Shown here piece after piece: positions 18,447 through 30,828 of a stretch of DNA of 64,000 nucleotides. Positions within the stretch are counted from its first letter, which is position 1. Every line of letters starts with the position of its first letter. Made by a program: the position numbers and the translations under genes. Origin of the DNA: Scopulibacillus darangshiensis (lineage in GTDB: Bacteria > Bacillota > Bacilli > Bacillales > Sporolactobacillaceae); the NCBI RefSeq assembly GCF_004341035.1, contig NZ_SLXK01000001.1:186001-250000 (forward strand), written 5' to 3'. The notes under the pieces are model-generated. The model searched no databases, was not told the origin of the DNA, and saw only the letters and a list, made by a program, of their open reading frames with translations.

Positions 18447-18797
18447 ATGATTAAGGTAAACGTTCATCGTGACCATAGAGGCAACATTGAATCCTTCACA
18501 ATGGAGGGACACGCTGACAGCGGGCCACATGGCTTCGACCTTGTTTGTGCCGGCGCGTCGGCTGTTTCATTTGGATCGCTTAACGCTGTTCAAGCTATAG
18601 CAGGTATTGAACTTGATGTCTGGCAAGCTCCTGAAGGCGGCTATCTTCGCTGCCAGCTTCCCATGACATTACATCTAGAAACACAGCGGAAGGTCCAAAT
18701 TTTATTGGAAGGCATGATTGTCTCCCTTCAGACAATTGAAGCGTCTTATGGTGAACATATTCAGATTAATGATCAAGGAGGTGGAAAGGATGCTTAA
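18447..18797 (+). CDS. prp: Ribosomal-processing cysteine protease Prp
   Basis: Prp removes the N-terminal extension of ribosomal protein L27. The catalytic pair H22 and C34 is present in the motif [20 protein letters not shown]. The 116-residue size is typical. The gene (ysxB in B. subtilis) lies between rplU and its substrate gene rpmA and overlaps rpmA by 8 bases, giving tight co-expression of enzyme and substrate. Confidence 0.95.
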   Translation: MIKVNVHRDHRGNIESFTMEGHADSGPHGFDLVCAGASAVSFGSLNAVQAIAGIELDVWQAPEGGYLRCQLPMTLHLETQRKVQILLEGMIVSLQTIEASYGEHIQINDQGGGKDA

Positions 18798-19080
18798 ACT
18801 CGATCTTCAATTTTTTGCCTCAAAAAAAGGTGTAGGTAGTACCAAGAACGGCCGTGATTCAATCGCAAAACGCCTTGGCGCAAAACGTGCAGACGGTCAG
18901 TTTGTCAGCGGCGGATCAATCCTTTACCGTCAACGCGGTACTAAGGTGTACCCTGGTACTAACGTAGGCCGTGGCGGTGATGACACGCTTTACGCAAAAG
19001 TTGACGGCGTTGTAAAATACGAACGCGTCGGCCGCGATCGTAAACAAGTGAGTGTCTATCCTGTAGCACAAGAAGCTTAA
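18790..19080 (+). CDS. rpmA: 50S ribosomal protein L27
   Basis: L27 contacts the peptidyl transferase centre. The start at 18790 is favoured because AGGAGGTGG lies directly upstream and the product then begins [14 protein letters not shown], the extension that Prp removes after FFA in Firmicutes. The mature form begins SKKG. The product is 96 residues; longer upstream frames would run through prp and are rejected. Confidence 0.97.
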   Translation: MLKLDLQFFASKKGVGSTKNGRDSIAKRLGAKRADGQFVSGGSILYRQRGTKVYPGTNVGRGGDDTLYAKVDGVVKYERVGRDRKQVSVYPVAQEA

Positions 19081-19104
19081 GCTATTGACCAAGTGATCTT
19101 AATA

Positions 19105-19150
19105 AAGGCAGTGGATGATTCTCTACAAGGAATTAATTCACTGTCTTTTT
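19105..19150 (+). terminator. Terminator after rpmA
   Basis: GGCAGTGGAT pairs imperfectly with ATTCACTGTC and five T follow, which should end the ribosomal protein operon. Confidence 0.7.
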
Positions 19151-19177
19151 ATATTTTTCCAATCCGTTAAGTATTTT

Positions 19178-19187
19178 TTGGTATAAT
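19178..19187 (+). promoter_or_regulatory. Extended -10 promoter of spo0B
   Basis: TGGTATAAT gives an extended -10 element (TATAAT at 19182-19187), about 50 bases upstream of spo0B. No good -35 box is seen. Confidence 0.5.
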
Positions 19188-19235
19188 GGGAAATAAAGCT
19201 GTTCTTTCAATGAAGTCAAACATAGGAGTCATATC

Positions 19236-19778
19236 ATGATAAGCGAGACTGAATTGATTCATCTTATTCGTAACGCCCGGCATGAGTGGCTGAACGAACT
19301 GCAGGTTATAAAAGGATACCTTACATTAAATCAGTTAGACAATGCTGAAGGTATTATTGAAGGACTCATTATGAAATCTAGAAATGAGGCCAAATTATCA
19401 AACCAGGATATCCCGCTTCTCTCGGCCTTGGTTCTGACGTTTAACTGGTATCAACATACCTTTAAGCTTGACCTAGAGGTTACTGGTGAAGGATTCAGGC
19501 TATCGGTCTATGATCGTCAGCTGGCATCACTGCTCCAGAACATGCTTCATGTTTTCGATGAACATGCTTCAAACCGTACCGAAAATACAATGGCTTTGTT
19601 GATCCATATTATGGACACATCAGCATGCTTAACACTTGATTTCACGGGGCAGTTAAATTATCCCGAACAAATCGAACAATTCGTAGAAGTAGAAAAGGAA
19701 GAATTGAATCAATCTATTCATTTGGTTGAACACTACATAAAGACAAATGAGGCAGTAATCACGTTTGAAATTAATTAA
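19236..19778 (+). CDS. spo0B: Sporulation initiation phosphotransferase B
   Basis: Spo0B passes phosphate from Spo0F to Spo0A in the sporulation phosphorelay. The phosphorylated histidine is H16 in the motif ARHEWLNELQVIKGYL on the first helix of the four-helix bundle. The 180-residue product has the two-domain plan of Spo0B, with an N-terminal helical hairpin and a degenerate ATPase-like C-terminal domain. GGAG lies before the ATG. Its place between rpmA and obg is as in B. subtilis, where Obg and Spo0B are linked in sporulation control. Confidence 0.93.
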   Translation: MISETELIHLIRNARHEWLNELQVIKGYLTLNQLDNAEGIIEGLIMKSRNEAKLSNQDIPLLSALVLTFNWYQHTFKLDLEVTGEGFRLSVYDRQLASLLQNMLHVFDEHASNRTENTMALLIHIMDTSACLTLDFTGQLNYPEQIEQFVEVEKEELNQSIHLVEHYIKTNEAVITFEIN

Positions 19779-21086
<1,308 letters not shown>

Positions 21087-21106
21087 AATCGGGTAAGGGG
21101 AATCCA

Positions 21107-21562
21107 ATGGATAATAAGCAGCAGTTCTTTTTAGTTCGTGAAGATGTTCTTTCAGAATCAATGCTTAAAGTGCTTCAAGCAAAAACATTGCTTGAGCGGG
21201 GTAAGGCAGAAAGTGTAACGGATGCAGTCAAAAGGGTGGGGCTCAGCAGAAGCGCCTATTACAAATACCGGGACGGCATTTTTCCTTTCCATAAGATTGT
21301 AAAAGAAAACATCGTCACCCTCCTTTTGCATCTTGAAGATCGAAGCGGCACATTATCGCTGCTTCTAGATATCGTTGCAAAAGCAGGGTGTAATGTGCTC
21401 ACTATACATCAAACGATTCCACTTCAAGGAAGGGCAAATGTCACGTTATCAATTGATACAAGTTCTATAACCATTGACTTCAATGATGTTATCGATCGGT
21501 TACTAAAGCTTGACGCGGTTGATCAAGTGGATATTATCGGATCAGGCGGCTATAACAAATAG
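21107..21562 (+). CDS. pheB: ACT domain-containing protein PheB
   Basis: This 151-residue protein has an N-terminal helix-turn-helix-like segment ([18 protein letters not shown] near 46-63) and a C-terminal ACT domain (from about 70) of the type that binds amino acids. In B. subtilis pheB precedes pheA (prephenate dehydratase). Here pheA is missing and the gene runs 13 bases into the convergent niaR. Its precise function is not established; regulation of aromatic amino acid metabolism is inferred from the family. Confidence 0.9.
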   Translation: MDNKQQFFLVREDVLSESMLKVLQAKTLLERGKAESVTDAVKRVGLSRSAYYKYRDGIFPFHKIVKENIVTLLLHLEDRSGTLSLLLDIVAKAGCNVLTIHQTIPLQGRANVTLSIDTSSITIDFNDVIDRLLKLDAVDQVDIIGSGGYNK

Positions 21563-22080
21563 CCCGCCTGACTAAGGGCATGACAAACGTCCTCAAGAAT
21601 GTTTTCATTCGCCCCCTCAATGGTATGGAGATGGATGCCTTCCGTCAGTGCGGAAAGAAGCTGTGCATTTGTCTCCTTTTTCTTTTTCATAAACAGCTCC
21701 ACATCCCGCCGGTTTTGAAGCATGAGGGAAGCGGTAATCTCGCCGTATACCTGATGCTCAACTATCACATTTTTAACCAACACACCATGATCCACAATGA
21801 TGTTTAATTCTTCTTCAGTATCAGCCTCCGAATGACGGCAGGCAATCACTTTTGTTTGAGTGGTGCTGTTCGTCTTTTTTATATAAATGTAGCCTTGGGC
21901 GGTTGCTATGATGGGATGATTTTTAGCTTTTAATAATGAAATGTCTTGAACAATGACCTGCCTGCTCACATTTGTTTGTTTGGCTAAGTCGCTTCCTGTT
22001 ATAGGCTGATTACTATCCAATAAATGCCTCAGGATGAAAGCGCGTCTATCTTCTCCAAGGATTTTTTTATTTTGTTTCAT
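21550..22080 (-). CDS. niaR: NAD biosynthesis repressor NiaR
   Basis: NiaR (YrxA) represses NAD synthesis and niacin uptake genes when niacin is present. The 176-residue product has an N-terminal winged helix (residues 8-60, [19 protein letters not shown]) and a C-terminal 3H domain whose conserved histidines are seen in HSEAD, DHGV and HLHTIEG. In B. subtilis the gene sits beside nadB, nadC, nadA and nifS. None of these is present here, so the repressor stands alone and its targets must be elsewhere. It overlaps the end of pheB tail to tail by 13 bases. Confidence 0.92.
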   Translation of the reverse strand: MKQNKKILGEDRRAFILRHLLDSNQPITGSDLAKQTNVSRQVIVQDISLLKAKNHPIIATAQGYIYIKKTNSTTQTKVIACRHSEADTEEELNIIVDHGVLVKNVIVEHQVYGEITASLMLQNRRDVELFMKKKKETNAQLLSALTEGIHLHTIEGANENILEDVCHALSQAGYLL

Positions 22081-22218
22081 TATGCCAGCTCCATTTTTTC
22101 AACAAGTTTCTTTTTATTATAATTGAAAATAGGGACGTTTTGCAGGGTTAAAAAAAGAGTGGCAAATCGCCCAATCTCACCATATACTGTAATGACTTTG
22201 TGCAGGAGGGATGAGATT

Positions 22219-23625
22219 GTGAAAATTTATGTTGTCCAAAAGGGTGATACGTTATATGAAATCGCCCAAAAGCACGGGATTTCCTTAGCTGATCTGAAAA
22301 AAATGAACCCACAGCTCAAGAATCCGGATATGATCATGCCCGGAATGAAGATAAAGGTGCCTGTTGCCGGCGGGCCTGCAAAAAAGAAAGAACAGCAGGT
22401 GAAAAAGGAAGCACAAATAAAAAAAGGAAAAAAGGAAAATATCGCTCCTAACAACAAAATGCCAGTAAAAGAAAAGAAAAAAGAGATGCCAATTAAGGAA
22501 GAACAAAAAAAACCATTGCCTAAAAAAACGGCACCAATAACTAAAAAGGAGGTTCCTGTTAAGAAGGCACCAGTCAAGAAGCAAATGCCTATGATGGAAA
22601 TGGAAGAAAAGGAAGTGCCAAAATACAAACATTCAAAGAAAACGGCTCCGACCTTTCCAATGATGGATGAAAACATTAGTGAAAATCTTGCTGGCATGGA
22701 AAACAAAAAGCAGAATTTGCCATTGATGGATAATAATTTCCCAAATGTGATGATGCCAAAACCCGATCATCAAATGCCGATTAATCAAAAGGCTAACAAA
22801 CAGGATAGTTTGAATACCATGCCGATGTGGGATTGGCCGAATGCTGGAAATGTAAATGAGCATCATGAGCATCTGGAGAATGCCGAGCAAAATAAAATGC
22901 CATCTCCTAAATGGCATGAAGTTCCAATCCAGAGCAGCAATGAGTGGCCAAATCATGAGCAACATATGATGCCTGAGGCGACAATGCCTGCCGAGCAAAT
23001 GCCAATGGCTCCACCCCCTTATTATGGTTATTCGCCATGCGGATGTGACAGCGGTGGAAAAGCTATGATGCCTTATGGTTATACAGCACTTGAAGGGATA
23101 CAGGGGAGTTATCCGAGCACAGATTATATGCCACCGCAAACCTATCAGCCAATGCCTGCCTACGACCAGCCTTATCAGGAGTATATGCATCAAGAATATC
23201 ACCAACCGCAGGATGATTGGCAGGATTACCAAGGGCTATCTGAATTTCAACAGCCCGAGTATCAGCAACCGAGCTTTCAACAGCCTGTATATCAGCAACA
23301 ACCGGTATACCCACAACAGCCTGTATATCAACAGCCTGTATATCAACAGCCTGGATACCAACAGCCTGGATACCAACAGCCTGGATACCAACAGCCTGGA
23401 TACCAACAACAAGGATACAACGCAGCTGATTTCATGCAGCCCGGGTTTCAGCCAATGTACCAACCTGATCAACAACTCGTTCCACAATCGCAAACACCTT
23501 ACCCGGCCTATCCACAACAAGATATGTGGCGAGCAAGTGCCAATCAACGCTGGGACAGTTATGCTAATTACGAGGAACCACCGTATCAGCCTGGTTTTCC
23601 AATCAAAAATAATGAAGAGGAGTGA
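22219..23625 (+). CDS. safA: Spore coat/cortex morphogenetic protein SafA (LysM)
   Basis: SafA directs assembly of the inner coat around the cortex. The product has 468 residues from the GTG at 22219, which has AGGAGGG 8 bases upstream and gives the typical MKIYVVQKGDTL start. One LysM domain covers residues 1-47. A long Lys/Pro/Met-rich linker follows, then a Gln/Pro/Tyr-rich region from about residue 330, including a tandem run of YQQPG/VYQQP pentapeptides. The position upstream of a CoxA-like gene and bofC matches B. subtilis. An upstream ATG at 22123 in frame is not supported by a ribosome binding site. A sporulation sigma factor should control it; no certain promoter was picked. Confidence 0.93.
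   Translation: MKIYVVQKGDTLYEIAQKHGISLADLKKMNPQLKNPDMIMPGMKIKVPVAGGPAKKKEQQVKKEAQIKKGKKENIAPNNKMPVKEKKKEMPIKEEQKKPLPKKTAPITKKEVPVKKAPVKKQMPMMEMEEKEVPKYKHSKKTAPTFPMMDENISENLAGMENKKQNLPLMDNNFPNVMMPKPDHQMPINQKANKQDSLNTMPMWDWPNAGNVNEHHEHLENAEQNKMPSPKWHEVPIQSSNEWPNHEQHMMPEATMPAEQMPMAPPPYYGYSPCGCDSGGKAMMPYGYTALEGIQGSYPSTDYMPPQTYQPMPAYDQPYQEYMHQEYHQPQDDWQDYQGLSEFQQPEYQQPSFQQPVYQQQPVYPQQPVYQQPVYQQPGYQQPGYQQPGYQQPGYQQQGYNAADFMQPGFQPMYQPDQQLVPQSQTPYPAYPQQDMWRASANQRWDSYANYEEPPYQPGFPIKNNEEE
23237..23418 (+). repeat. Tandem repeat in safA (about 15 bp unit)
   Basis: Imperfect 15-bp units of the form TATCAACAGCCTGTA and TACCAACAGCCTGGA run head to tail inside safA. They encode the YQQPG or YQQPV pentapeptide. 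The last four units are almost identical, which suggests recent slippage. Confidence 0.85.
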
Positions 23626-23648
23626 CGACCATCTCGTCACTTTTTTCT
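23622..23648 (+). terminator. Terminator of safA
   Basis: GTGACGA (23622-23628) pairs with TCGTCAC (23634-23640) and a run of T follows. The safA stop codon lies in the 5' arm. Confidence 0.85.
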
Positions 23649-23811
23649 TTTTGATCAAAAAACTTCCGAATAGGTATGACGTCCCAAGTTTATGCTAAAA
23701 AGACGGATAATATTAGGATATGGCTATCAAAATTTTGACAGTATCACCTCTATGTAACAGTTTAAGTCAAGCCTCCTCCACACAAGATATATGTGAAAGG
23801 GGGTTTTTAAT

Positions 23812-24411
23812 GTGAAAAAATCAATTTTGACACTTTCCACAGCTTTAATGTTCAGCGGTGCTCTTGTTGGCTGTACAGCTAACAACGGCGATAACGGCAG
23901 AGGCAATAAAATGGGGATGCGCGATGTCGGTTACTATACAGATCATAACCGCGGTTATAATGATTTAAATAATCGTAATGACCGCTATAATGTAGCCGAC
24001 CGCGTCAGGAACAATAACGATAATTTGGATATCAATGATAACAACAATAATAATGGTGTAAATGGCACGCGAAATTCACGGTCAATTGCCGATCAAGTAA
24101 AAAAATTAAGCGGTGTACGCGATGCTCACGTTTTGATTACCCAAAATTATGTTGTCGTTGGTCTTGATGCCGATAAGGATATGAACAAAGCAAAGCTGAG
24201 ATCAAAAATTGATACCATCGTCAAAAATCAGACGACTGGCAACAAGGAACTTCATATTGTGACAGACAAACGTTTGGTTCAGAGGATCACAAACGTAAAT
24301 AATCAGATAGTAAATGGAAATAACGGCAACGAGGTCCAATCTGATGTCCAAGGGATTATCAATGATGTTGCTGATGCAGCGAAACGTCCGTTTCAAAATA
24401 ACTCTAAATAA
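23812..24411 (+). CDS. coxA: YhcN/YlaJ family sporulation lipoprotein, CoxA-like
   Basis: The 199-residue product has a lipoprotein signal peptide with the lipobox LVGC (C21). The next 60 residues are low complexity and rich in Asn, Asp and Arg. The C-terminal domain from about 85 (SIADQVKKLSGVRDAHVLITQ) matches the YhcN/YlaJ spore lipoprotein family. In B. subtilis, coxA (a cortex protein) follows safA, so position supports the name. The GTG start at 23812 has AAAGGGGG upstream. A terminator separates it from both neighbours, so it is a single-gene unit here. Confidence 0.85.
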   Translation: MKKSILTLSTALMFSGALVGCTANNGDNGRGNKMGMRDVGYYTDHNRGYNDLNNRNDRYNVADRVRNNNDNLDINDNNNNNGVNGTRNSRSIADQVKKLSGVRDAHVLITQNYVVVGLDADKDMNKAKLRSKIDTIVKNQTTGNKELHIVTDKRLVQRITNVNNQIVNGNNGNEVQSDVQGIINDVADAAKRPFQNNSK

Positions 24412-24416
24412 ATGTA

Positions 24417-24450
24417 TTGAGCAGGGGATATGACCCCTGCTCAAGTTTTG
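24417..24450 (+). terminator. Terminator of the CoxA-like gene
   Basis: A perfect 11-bp stem (24417-24427 and 24434-24444) with a 6-base loop is followed by GTTTTG. Confidence 0.85.
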
Positions 24451-24517
24451 CATAACATTTATTTATTCAGGTAATAATTATAATGTAAAAACAACCTGAA
24501 GTTAGAGGTGATGTGAA

Positions 24518-25012
24518 ATGATACGGCCCTTATTTCTAATCTTAAGTATAATTGGTCTTCTGGCTGCAAATGGCGGAATTGCAGCAGCAGGTCAGTCTTA
24601 CACACAAAAGCCGCACATCGTTCATGTCCATTTGGAAAAGATTTTTTTGGACGGTATTTCAATAGAAGAATCCAAAGAAGAACATCCATTATCAATGGAG
24701 GTTTTTTGGAAGTCATATAAAGATTGGGTTATGGTAAAGAAAAGTGACGGACAAATTTATTTAAAAAAGAAAATCAATGATATCTCGCCGATCGCTAAGA
24801 CAAAGGGGATTTTTGGCTTAACCGATCATACAACATTAACCATTTTTAAAGGCGATCCGAACAACCATAAAATCATCCAAACATTTTTTCAAATTGATAC
24901 CCAAGCGCTAGAGGCAGCTGACGTACAGAAATTGCTTAAGGGCTTTCCAGTGAAGGATAAGCAGCATTTTACGGCTATTATGAAGTCGCTTGCGAAATAT
25001 GAGAAACATTAA
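24518..25012 (+). CDS. bofC: Bypass-of-forespore protein C (BofC)
   Basis: BofC is a forespore protein secreted to the intermembrane space that limits signalling by the SpoIVB protease toward sigmaK activation. The 164-residue product has a signal peptide of about 25 residues ending near AAAG. The BofC N-terminal domain follows (HIVHVHLEKIFLDGISIEE) and the C-terminal domain from about 90. AGAGGTGATG precedes the ATG. It lies between the CoxA-like gene and ruvA as in B. subtilis. The family is small; position is a strong part of the call. Confidence 0.88.
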   Translation: MIRPLFLILSIIGLLAANGGIAAAGQSYTQKPHIVHVHLEKIFLDGISIEESKEEHPLSMEVFWKSYKDWVMVKKSDGQIYLKKKINDISPIAKTKGIFGLTDHTTLTIFKGDPNNHKIIQTFFQIDTQALEAADVQKLLKGFPVKDKQHFTAIMKSLAKYEKH

Positions 25013-25013
25013 T

Positions 25014-25046
25014 GGGCATTCGAGCTTTCGAATGTCCGTTTGGGTT
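25014..25046 (+). terminator. Terminator of bofC
   Basis: A 10-bp stem (25014-25023 with 25028-25037, one G-U pair) with a 4-base loop and a weak T-rich tail. Confidence 0.6.
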
Positions 25047-25139
25047 TCCCCAGGGTAAAGTGTATCAGAAACATGATTTATATGGTATGATAGATCTTAG
25101 GAATTTTTTATTAGGTAAATAAAAAAGGGGAAACGTGTT

Positions 25140-25730
25140 TTGATCGATTATATCCAAGGTGTTATTAAATATATATCAAGCCATAATATTGTGGTTGAAA
25201 ATAATGGGATTGGATATCAGATCATTTGCGCCAATCCATACGCATATCAGAAAGACCTTGATCAGCTAACAACGATCTATACATATCAATATGTCCGGGA
25301 AGATATTTTAGCCTTATACGGATTCAAGACAAGAGCGGAGCGCTCGCTTTTTATCCAGCTTTTAAGTGTTTCAGGTATAGGTCCAAAAGGGGGGCTCGCC
25401 ATCCTCGCCTCGGGACAGCCTGAACATATCATCAAGGCTATTGAGAATGAAAATGAAAAAGTGCTTATAAAATTCCCAGGGATCGGCAAAAAAACAGCAC
25501 GGCAAATCATTCTGGATCTTAAAGGCAAGTTTAATGATCAATTTGGTTTGTTCTCGCCTGCAGAAACCGAAGAACCTGTTAACAGTGCATTGGATGAAGC
25601 CGTTGCGGCATTAGGCGCGCTTGGCTATTCCGAGCGGGAAATCAAACGCCTTTTGCCTAAATTGAAGGATCAATCGTTAACAACCGAACAATACATCAAA
25701 GAAGCCCTGAGGTTAATGTTAAACGAATAG
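25140..25730 (+). CDS. ruvA: Holliday junction branch migration protein RuvA
   Basis: RuvA binds four-way junctions as a tetramer and recruits RuvB. The 196-residue product has the N-terminal OB fold (residues 1-62), two helix-hairpin-helix motifs ([16 protein letters not shown] near 73 and [17 protein letters not shown] near 108) and the C-terminal RuvB-binding domain from about 145. The start is TTG, with AAAGGGGAAA upstream, 10 or so bases away. It begins an operon with ruvB, the DUF2905 gene, queA, tgt and yajC. Confidence 0.97.
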   Translation: MIDYIQGVIKYISSHNIVVENNGIGYQIICANPYAYQKDLDQLTTIYTYQYVREDILALYGFKTRAERSLFIQLLSVSGIGPKGGLAILASGQPEHIIKAIENENEKVLIKFPGIGKKTARQIILDLKGKFNDQFGLFSPAETEEPVNSALDEAVAALGALGYSEREIKRLLPKLKDQSLTTEQYIKEALRLMLNE

Positions 25731-25746
25731 GGAGGTTAGCCTGACG

Positions 25747-26754
25747 ATGGAAGAACGCATGGTTTCAGGAGAGTCGATTCCTGAAGAGGAAGTGATGGAA
25801 GGATCGATCAGGCCGCAAAAATTGGCCGAATATATTGGCCAAGAACAGGTAAAAGAAAATCTGAGTGTCTTTATCGAAGCTGCAAAACAACGGCAGGAGC
25901 CCTTGGATCATGTCTTGCTGTACGGCCCGCCTGGACTTGGCAAGACTACACTTTCGATGATTATTGCCAATGAAATGGGCGTTAATATTCGTACAACTTC
26001 TGGACCGGCAATAGAGAGGCCCGGGGACCTCGCTGCGGTTTTAACCGCTTTGGAGGCGGGTGATGTTCTTTTCATTGATGAAATTCATCGTCTGAATCGG
26101 CATGTCGAAGAAGTCTTGTATCCGGCAATGGAAGATTTTTGCCTTGATATCGTTCTTGGGAAAGGCGATACAGCCCATTCGGTCAGACTTGACCTGCCGC
26201 CATTTACATTAATTGGAGCAACAACCAGGGCAGGTTATTTATCACCCCCGTTAAGGGACCGGTTCGGTGTGGTCAGCCGTTTGCAATATTATACAACGGA
26301 AGAGCTCGCCTTTATCGTAAAACGAACGGCTCAAGTATTATGTGCACCGATAGAGGATGAGGCTGCCTACGAAATTGCCAGGAGAGCCAGGGGCACACCG
26401 CGAATTGCTAACCGATTGCTGCGGCGTATCCGCGATTTTGCCCAGGTTACAAATGATGGCGTGATTAACCAAATCGTGACCCGAGAAGCTTTGAAGAGAT
26501 TGCAGGTCGATGAACGCGGACTCGACCATATCGACCATCAGCTGCTAAGAGGAATCATCGAAAAGTTTAACGGCGGTCCGGTTGGTTTGGATACGATAGC
26601 AGCAACTATAGGGGAGGAGAGACATACCATTGAGGATGTCTACGAGCCTTATCTCCTGCAAATTGGTTTTATTCAAAGGACACCAAGAGGACGTATGGCA
26701 ACGGCTGCTGTCTATGAGCATTTTAATATTGAAAGGCCGGAAGGACATGTCTGA
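25747..26754 (+). CDS. ruvB: Holliday junction ATP-dependent helicase RuvB
   Basis: RuvB is the AAA+ motor for branch migration. The 335-residue product has Walker [10 protein letters not shown] near residues 60-68, Walker B FIDEIH near 111, the sensor region GATTRAG, and a winged-helix C-terminal domain with the arginine-rich RTPRGRMAT near 315. A GGGAGG site lies 11 or so bases upstream of the ATG. The end overlaps the next small gene by 8 bases. Confidence 0.98.
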   Translation: MEERMVSGESIPEEEVMEGSIRPQKLAEYIGQEQVKENLSVFIEAAKQRQEPLDHVLLYGPPGLGKTTLSMIIANEMGVNIRTTSGPAIERPGDLAAVLTALEAGDVLFIDEIHRLNRHVEEVLYPAMEDFCLDIVLGKGDTAHSVRLDLPPFTLIGATTRAGYLSPPLRDRFGVVSRLQYYTTEELAFIVKRTAQVLCAPIEDEAAYEIARRARGTPRIANRLLRRIRDFAQVTNDGVINQIVTREALKRLQVDERGLDHIDHQLLRGIIEKFNGGPVGLDTIAATIGEERHTIEDVYEPYLLQIGFIQRTPRGRMATAAVYEHFNIERPEGHV

Positions 26755-26947
26755 TTTCGGAAAAATGTTTATGATTATCGGCATCGTTGTGTTTTTTATC
26801 GGGCTATTATGGCAGTTTATCGGAAAACTTCCCGGTGATATATTCATAAAAAAAGGAAACACAACGTTTTATTTTCCGATTGTCACGTCTTTGTTGATTA
26901 GTATTGTTTTATCGCTTATTTTTTATATTATTAATCGATTTCGCTAA
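26747..26947 (+). CDS. DUF2905 small membrane protein
   Basis: This 66-residue protein has two hydrophobic segments (residues 6-22 and 42-60) around the short conserved loop [19 protein letters not shown], which marks the DUF2905 family. Function is unknown. The ATG at 26747 overlaps the ruvB stop by 8 bases and has GGAAGGA upstream, so it is translated with ruvB. Such a gene often follows ruvB in Firmicutes. Confidence 0.88.
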   Translation: MSDFGKMFMIIGIVVFFIGLLWQFIGKLPGDIFIKKGNTTFYFPIVTSLLISIVLSLIFYIINRFR

Positions 26948-26967
26948 TAAAAAGGTGAGTTGCAGAA

Positions 26968-29149
<2,182 letters not shown>

Positions 29150-29170
29150 TTTTTTAAAGGAGGGTTGTAT

Positions 29171-29455
29171 ATGGGATCTAGCTGGTTAACAACGATTGGA
29201 CCACTTATTATCTTTTTCGTTATCTTTTATTTCTTGCTGATCAGACCTCAGCAAAAGCGTCAAAAGAAAACGCGTGAAATGCAGTCAAGCTTGAAAAAAG
29301 GCGACAAGATTGTAACGATCGGCGGACTGCATGGTATCGTCGACACGATTGATGATCAATCGGTGACAATGAAGTGTCATACTTCCAAGCTAACGTTTGA
29401 TCGCGCGGCGATTCGCGATGTCGTTGAACAAACTCAGGTGAAAGAACAAGAATAG
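29171..29455 (+). CDS. yajC: Preprotein translocase subunit YajC
   Basis: YajC is a small single-pass membrane protein associated with SecDF. The product of 94 residues has a hydrophobic segment at 7-25 followed by the family motif RPQQKRQKKTREMQ and a small beta-rich cytoplasmic domain. The ATG at 29171 has AAGGAGGG upstream; a TTG two codons earlier is too close. It ends the ruv-que-tgt operon. The secD and secF genes lie 3.5 kb downstream. Confidence 0.95.
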   Translation: MGSSWLTTIGPLIIFFVIFYFLLIRPQQKRQKKTREMQSSLKKGDKIVTIGGLHGIVDTIDDQSVTMKCHTSKLTFDRAAIRDVVEQTQVKEQE

Positions 29456-29460
29456 AAAGA

Positions 29461-29497
29461 AAAGCGTGCCTTTATTATATATGGGGCGCGCTTTTTC
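29461..29497 (+). terminator. Terminator of the ruvA-yajC operon
   Basis: AAAGCGTGCC pairs with GGCGCGCTTT (one G-U) and a T run follows. Confidence 0.85.
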
Positions 29498-29510
29498 TTT
29501 GGCAAGCTTT

Positions 29511-29888
29511 TTAGTATTTCCGCACAAAGAGGTTGACGCCAATGGCCCCGCCTAGTGCCGTTACAACGATATTAGCACCGTAAAAGAGGTATTGTTGGGA
29601 TGAACCGGAGTTGTCAAAACCCAAAAATTTTACGGCAAAAATAAGAAAGCAATAAAGTATGCCGGTAACCGCTCCGATCATCAATCCCTTTTCTTTCATC
29701 TTTACACCTGCGATAAGCCCGCCGATGAACAATGCAGTAAACGAAATGATTGTTGGCATTAAATTAACAGATGACTCGGAAATGGTCGTTAGCTTAAGTA
29801 ATGTGGCAAGAACTAATGCCGAGATTATAATAATGATAAAAGAAGTAATCATACCGTAGCAGGCGGCGGTGAATAATCGTCTAGTCAT
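29511..29888 (-). CDS. yrzE: TIGR04086 family membrane protein (YrzE-like)
   Basis: This 125-residue protein has four hydrophobic segments and a GLIAGVKMKEKGLMIGAVTG loop typical of the TIGR04086 family. Its function is unknown. The ATG at 29888 with AAGGGGTG upstream is the likely start. It lies on the minus strand between yajC and the DUF421 gene, the place of yrzE in B. subtilis. Confidence 0.85.
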   Translation of the reverse strand: MTRRLFTAACYGMITSFIIIIISALVLATLLKLTTISESSVNLMPTIISFTALFIGGLIAGVKMKEKGLMIGAVTGILYCFLIFAVKFLGFDNSGSSQQYLFYGANIVVTALGGAIGVNLFVRKY

Positions 29889-30052
29889 CAAAACACCCCT
29901 TATATTCCTTTTTTAATTATGCTTATTCACGCTTGGCCATTTTAGAAGCAAAACATGTCTTTAACAGTTAATTGCTAATCTTTTTGATTCATGATTCCTT
30001 ATGTTTCTGCTCATACTAACAGAGTGGCTAAGTGATGAAAGGGGATGTTGGA

Positions 30053-30712
30053 TTGGCGACCGTTATCTTAAGAACCATATTTCTGTATGTCATCATTCTT
30101 GTGACCTTTCGCCTTATGGGAAAAAGAGAAATCGGTCAGCTGAGCGTTGTTGATTTTGTTGTGTCGATTATGATTGCCGAACTTGCAGTTGTCTCGATAG
30201 AAGACCCGGATAAGCCGCTTTGGATGGGCATTGTTCCAATTGGTTTACTCATTGTCATCCAGCTGCTATTAGCCTTCGTTTCGCTGAAAAGCAATCCCTT
30301 ACGCCATATCATCGATGGGCGGCCCGCTACGATTATTAAAAAAGGGAAAATCGACGAGCATGAAATGAGGAAACAACGTTATAATTTTGATGACCTGCTC
30401 ACCCAATTAAGAGAACAAAATGTTAAGAATATCAGTGATGTCGAATTTGCTGTATTAGAACCAACTGGGAATTTATCGGTTCTAAAAACAGATCAAGGCA
30501 ACCAAAAGGATCAGGAAAAAGAGGAAGACATGCCATTTCCATTGATTTTAGATGGTAAGGTTCAGGAGGGGAACCTGGATAAAATTGATAAAACACCCCT
30601 TTGGTTAAGACAGGAGTTAAGGAAATTAGGGTTTCGCGACATAAAGGAGATATCCTACTGTATTTTAGATAGTCATGGCACATTCTATATAGATTTAAAG
30701 GATGAATTTTAA
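30053..30712 (+). CDS. yrbG: DUF421 domain membrane protein (YrbG-like)
   Basis: The product has three N-terminal membrane helices carrying the DUF421 signature FRLMGKREIGQLSVVDFVV, then a cytoplasmic domain from about 85 with the IDGRPATIIKKGKI motif. DUF421 proteins are widespread in spore formers, and some relatives act in spore coat or germination processes, but this one has no assigned role. The TTG at 30053 with AAAGGGG upstream is my preferred start (219 residues); an ATG at 30035 in frame is on the ribosome binding site itself. Position matches yrbG. Confidence 0.86.
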   Translation: MATVILRTIFLYVIILVTFRLMGKREIGQLSVVDFVVSIMIAELAVVSIEDPDKPLWMGIVPIGLLIVIQLLLAFVSLKSNPLRHIIDGRPATIIKKGKIDEHEMRKQRYNFDDLLTQLREQNVKNISDVEFAVLEPTGNLSVLKTDQGNQKDQEKEEDMPFPLILDGKVQEGNLDKIDKTPLWLRQELRKLGFRDIKEISYCILDSHGTFYIDLKDEF

Positions 30713-30752
30713 CCCTATGCCGCGTATTTGACACAAGCGGCGTGGGTTTTTT
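30711..30752 (+). terminator. Terminator after the DUF421 gene
   Basis: AACCC and GCCGC arms pair with GCGGC and GGGTT, and a long T run follows. Confidence 0.8.
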
Positions 30753-30828
30753 TATTGTTTAGAATAAATCATCAATTGGCGATCACGGTTCTAAAACGCC
30801 AAATAAGGAGGAAGAGTATTCCCATCTT

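Noticed and set aside
23237-23418. CRISPR-like periodic repeat
   Set aside because: Units are contiguous without spacers and are in the safA coding frame.
23063-23698. Long alternative frames on both strands across the safA repeat region
   Set aside because: The repeat has a 15-bp period, so all frames stay open; codon pattern and the LysM start support only the safA frame.
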